From the NCBI GenBank assembly GCA_002794735.1, contig NBAZ01000015.1:310001-374000 (forward strand): DNA of 64,000 nucleotides, read 5' to 3'. This document shows, in pieces, positions 60,701-64,000 of the stretch (positions within the stretch are counted from its first letter, which is position 1; the number at the start of each line of letters is the position of its first letter). The notes under the pieces are model-generated. The model saw only the letters and a program-made list of their open reading frames with translations. It was not told the origin of the DNA and did not search any database. The stretch is from Pyrrhoderma lamaoense (taxonomy: Eukaryota; Basidiomycota; Agaricomycetes; Hymenochaetales; Hymenochaetaceae). Both the position numbers and the translations under genes were made by a program.

Positions 60701-61657
60701 ATGGCGAATACGTACCCTCAACTTGTCGCATTTGACTTAGAGTGAGTGTGTACTGTCGTAATCATTCTCGATATAATTTCAGATAAAGAAAAAGTTATAC
60801 CCTTTGGGACCTATGGATAGACACACATGTCACTGGTACGTGCTAGGTCCATCACGATCGAAACGTAAATCCTGATTATAAAGGTACCTAATCAAAAGGT
60901 CCCCTTCATAGACATAAAGAAACCATAAATGAGGTCCTTGATAGGTACTGAGAATCATAATCTGTCGTCCTACTTTGATGCTTATCACAACAAAGATACG
61001 GACAGCCTATTAGCTTTTATCGTGAGGTACCTTCTATATTGCATAGATTGAAGTTTGCCGACGTCAAGATCGCTGCATGCTCTAGAACAAGTGCTCCGAA
61101 CCTGTGCGCATCTATACGTACCTTGAAGTATCTTTGCTAACCATTAAATATATAAGAGCAAGAGAAGCACTATCTTTACTTCTTGTACCCCCTTCGAAGG
61201 CAGAACCTAATGAAGCACCGAAACGAGCTATAGAATACTTCGATGAGCTGGAAATCTATCCCGGTGCGATGCCTCTCCCTAGTTATTGAATTTGATAGCA
61301 TTCTTGCGCTCACCTTCTTACCAAAGGTTCAAAAATCGCACACTTCAAGGAGTTGCATAAGAAAACGGGAATACCTTATACTCAAATGGTTAGCATAAGC
61401 TTGGTCACTACTTATGCTTGTCTTATCATGAAATAAATTCTAGTTATTCTTTGACGATGAGAAGCGAAACAAAGAGGTTGAGAAATTAGGTATGGAATTT
61501 ACTCTTACTATTATCTCCGTATTCTGACTACAATAAATTTTTAGGAGTGACTTTCATTTTAGTAGGGAACGAGATGAATGAAAAACTCTTTGAGTCGGGC
61601 CTGGCAGAATGGCGCAGGCGTCACACTGCACCTCAGTCTGAAAATCAAGATGATTGA
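60701..61657 (+). CDS. Magnesium-dependent phosphatase 1 (MDP-1), HAD superfamily
   Basis: Small HAD phosphatase; mammalian MDP-1 acts on protein tyrosine and fructosamine-type phosphates. Eight exons (60701-60741, 60795-60835, 60899-60944, 60996-61103, 61157-61263, 61327-61388, 61444-61489, 61545-61657) sum to exactly 188 codons, 187 residues. Motif I DLDYTLWD is split by intron 1, with its second Asp assembled across the junction. Then WIDTHVTGP, AACSRTSAPN (motif II), IYPGSKIAHFKEL with the motif III Lys, and MLFFDDEKRN (motif IV Asp pair). The length matches the family. Clean splice sites, no indel. Confidence 0.92.
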
Positions 61658-62028
61658 GACGTGATGTCGAAGCTGAAGTGCTTCCCTCCCCTTATATTCA
61701 TGCTGATATATACACTGTACAGTACGATGCATATTTATATGTAATAATAATACACAAATCCATAGAGGTGAGACCATGAAGACGAAACCACATAAAGCAT
61801 GTACTCTCGGTTAACACTGTCCAATATGGGACACATGTGGAAACCATGCATCTGCAATTGAAAAAGTCGAGGTTCTTCTTCGTAGTTCTCCAAGCAAACA
61901 CGCCCCATCCGTTCTGTCATATTAGCCGATGGTGTACCCGCTCCCCTTGAGGTAGACATGTGTCATCATTGTCTTGCATAATCGACATATATATACCTTA
62001 CCGATTCACTAACGTTTTGTGTCTAAAC
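61658..62028 (+). promoter_or_regulatory. Promoter region of the lectin gene
   Basis: Ends with CATATATATACC at 61986-61996, a TATA box about 35 bases before the ATG at 62029. This spacing favours 62029 over an open frame reaching back to 61960 and implies a very short leader. Confidence 0.5.
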
Positions 62029-62959
62029 ATGCAACTCCCCATTCTGACCCATCTTGACGACCTACCGACAGTCGGCAAAGACGAAGACCTTGAACTTTTT
62101 ACTCCTGCCACTCAACGGTCACTCGCGCCGTCTACTACTTCCAAAAGTCAAACACAGATCTTAGGCATTAGAAATACGCGCAATCCTGAGTCTGTGATGT
62201 CTTCACAGTTGATCCAACCAGGAATTTATATACTACAAAACTTCAAGAGCGAATCTATAATGGACTTATCAGGTGGTGATAATAAGTCTATAATTGGATT
62301 TCCTCGACACGGACTAGAGAACCAGCAGGTAAAGTGAACTCAAGCTTGTTCGTTTCTGATGGCCGAAGGGTACTTATACAAAATTCCAACCACCGTGAAT
62401 ATGTATTCAGTGGGAAATTGACTGCCTAGGAAATGGATGGTACATCCGCAGCATACATACTGGAGCTTATCTATCAATCGAACAGGGCCTTGGGGACGGT
62501 CACCCTATAATAGCGAATCAATATCCTGTGGCATGGGTAATTGAACCAGAGTACGGGCTTGGAGATGATATCTATAGGTTTGTTATTTGGTTGTATACAT
62601 TATCTTCTGAGGCTCATTCTGATACCCTTGAATGGGCTCAAAGAATCTCGTGGCCTGGCACTAGCTTTCACCTCGAGATGGACAAGGGAGATGCAACTCC
62701 AGGAACGAAGGTTTGTACTATGAAAATTCGTGTATTTGTAGTGATACTGAACCAGGAATTTCATTTATTGAAGGTAAACCTTGGGACCCATAACCCAGAA
62801 AGTGAACACCAATTATGGCGCTTTAATCTCTATCAAGTACAGTCACAACAGATAATCACAACAACCGAGACTAAAGATGATAACTCAACAACAACCACGA
62901 CTACCGTCACAAGTACCACTGTAACAACTACGACTACCGTCACAAAGACTCCAAACTAG
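62029..62959 (+). CDS. Ricin-B-type (beta-trefoil) lectin-like protein with Thr-rich tail
   Basis: Carbohydrate-binding-type beta-trefoil, probably cytoplasmic since no signal peptide is present. Exons 62029-62328, 62411-62577, 62644-62710 and 62774-62959 give 239 residues. Trefoil repeats: GIYILQNFKSESIMDLSGGD with NQQWEIDCLGNGWYI, AYLSIEQGLGD with AWVIEPEYG, and SFHLEMDKGD with HQLWRFNLYQV; the Q-x-W-type positions are visible. A 60-residue leader (MQLPILTHLDDLP) precedes the fold, and about 35 residues of Thr/Val-rich repeats follow it, ending VTKTPN. No enzymatic toxin domain is fused to it. Fungal relatives bind glycans of predators, competitors or self; the role here is inference. Confidence 0.85.
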
Positions 62960-63730
62960 ATAAGAAGGGCTATCTAGAGTATATGTATCCAAAACTATTA
63001 AGATATAAGTAAATACTTTGTAACATTCAGTCTGTACCTAACATATAGTAATGAAAGAATCATGAAAGGTGTTTTTTTATTGAATTATTCTGTACTGGTT
63101 CGCGAGAGGTAGATGACAACGGCGGGAGCACCGCGTGCATAGGTCAATATCTGCTATATTAAGTAGACCAGCCCAGAAAGGTCTTTATGGAAAGACACGT
63201 ATACCATCGATGAAGTTTCGCAGGATTTGTATGTATACGTATATGCGAATAGACTGGCCGTAACCATTCAAGACAACAGTCTTACGGTAGTCAAACATCG
63301 AAGGAACATGTGCCGGAAATTTTGGACGCGCTGGTGGTTGCGTTTTGAAAGATGATGAACATTATCACAACATATTTTTCAACAGACTACGACACACGAG
63401 TAAGCTCAGACAGGAATAAGAAAGACACAAGATAGGCGAGAAAAAAAAAGGAAAGAGTACATAATTGTGACACAGCAAAGACAACCGATAGCATCAATGA
63501 GGGACAAAAAAAAACAGAAAATTCGTGAACCAAAATGTAACGTGGGTATACAACCAAGAAGTATTCGTAGTAAGAAAAAGTGAGAAACTAGCCTAAGAAA
63601 GTGGCATAGTGCTTTGTTTGCTATTAATGAAGTAAAAAAAAAGCGTAACCCAAGGCCCATATGTAGTAGACAAAAAACCAGACGGGTCAACATATTTCAT
63701 CTCTCCTTTCCGTACGATTATATGGGTGGC
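62960..63730. other. Intergenic
   Basis: 3' region of the lectin gene, then A-rich runs (63440-63520). No gene seen. Confidence 0.5.
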
Positions 63731-64000
63731 CTAAGAAGTCCAAGAACTTACTGGCCGTCCCTGCTTGAAGGTCACGAGTAAGGATCCGGTAGTGGTCGCC
63801 GCAGTTGCAAGGGCGGTCGTGACATCCACACTGTTCATATCCACATCGGAAAATCCGAAATCATAGAGCGTGTGCGCAAGTCGTTTACCGAAATCAACCG
63901 CGTTCACGTAACCACCTAGTAGTTCGCAATATTGCGCGGAAAGACGAGCAAAAACTGTGTTTTTAACGTTCGAGAAGGTGCCATTGGTTGAAAATCTTGA
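63731..64000 (-). CDS. Partial gene at the window edge, function unknown
   Basis: An open frame enters from the right edge: RFSTNGTFSNVKNTVFARL, LLGGYVNAVDFGKRLAHTLYDF, VDVTTALATAATTTGSLL and FKQGRP, then VSSWTS and a stop at 63731. Codon use and composition look like real protein, with an Ala/Thr-rich helix near the end. GTAAGT at 63751-63746 could instead be a splice donor, so the true 3' end is open. Not recognised. Confidence 0.5.
   Translation of the reverse strand, partial: SRFSTNGTFSNVKNTVFARLSAQYCELLGGYVNAVDFGKRLAHTLYDFGFSDVDMNSVDVTTALATAATTTGSLLVTFKQGRPVSSWTS

Noticed and set aside
62029..62959. Two-chain ricin-like toxin
   Set aside because: Only a trefoil binding domain is present; there is no N-glycosidase or other enzymatic domain in or beside it.
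63406..63693. Phe/Leu-rich frame on the minus strand, membrane-like
   Set aside because: It is the translation of A-rich runs; it has no gene context or splice support.

Overview
This window is nuclear DNA of a filamentous basidiomycete, most likely an Agaricomycete. The genes are eukaryotic and intron-dense, with introns mostly 45-80 bases long, GT..AG ends and CTGAC/CTGAT-like branch points just before the acceptor. The gene set is fungal: MON2, PMS1, an LSH/HELLS-type remodeller, TMEM184/DUF300, small secreted cysteine proteins and a ricin-B-type lectin. The lectin and the kinase-like family would fit Ceratobasidiaceae/Cantharellales, but that is inference only.

Left part, 0.3-20.4 kb: an amidase (+), the mismatch-repair gene PMS1 (-), a pair of paralogous small secreted cysteine-rich proteins (+), a TatD-type metal-dependent hydrolase (-), an LSH/HELLS SNF2 ATPase (-), a small unknown protein (-), a gene-free stretch of about 3.2 kb, and a homeodomain transcription factor (+). 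Middle part, 20.8-36.9 kb: a RING-finger (Topors-like) gene head-to-head with a bromodomain gene, an amino-acid/choline-type permease, a TMEM184/organic-solute-transporter-like membrane protein, and an unknown nuclease-like protein with an acidic tail.

37.3-50.5 kb is the most unusual part. It is an expanding local family of small protein-kinase-like genes. A roughly 4-kb unit of three genes (+ intact type, + decayed type, - intact type) occurs three times in a row, followed by a decayed extra copy. Every intact member has the same two-exon structure (742 + 260 coding bases, 333 residues; one copy is extended by stop loss). The copies show a nonsense mutation, a stop loss, shared truncations and exchanged promoters. 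Some promoters carry a palindrome with an ACGCGT core.

Right part, 52.8-64 kb: an unknown protein (-), the long MON2 gene (-), head-to-head with magnesium-dependent phosphatase MDP-1 (+), a ricin-B-type lectin with a Thr-rich tail (+), and a partial gene at the edge.

Two themes run through the window. First, at least nine single-base losses break otherwise well conserved ORFs (a tenth is suspected), and most lie in or beside short homopolymers. This looks more like consensus error in the assembly than decay. Second, three genes need microexons of 8, 10 and 12 bases, each inside a conserved domain.
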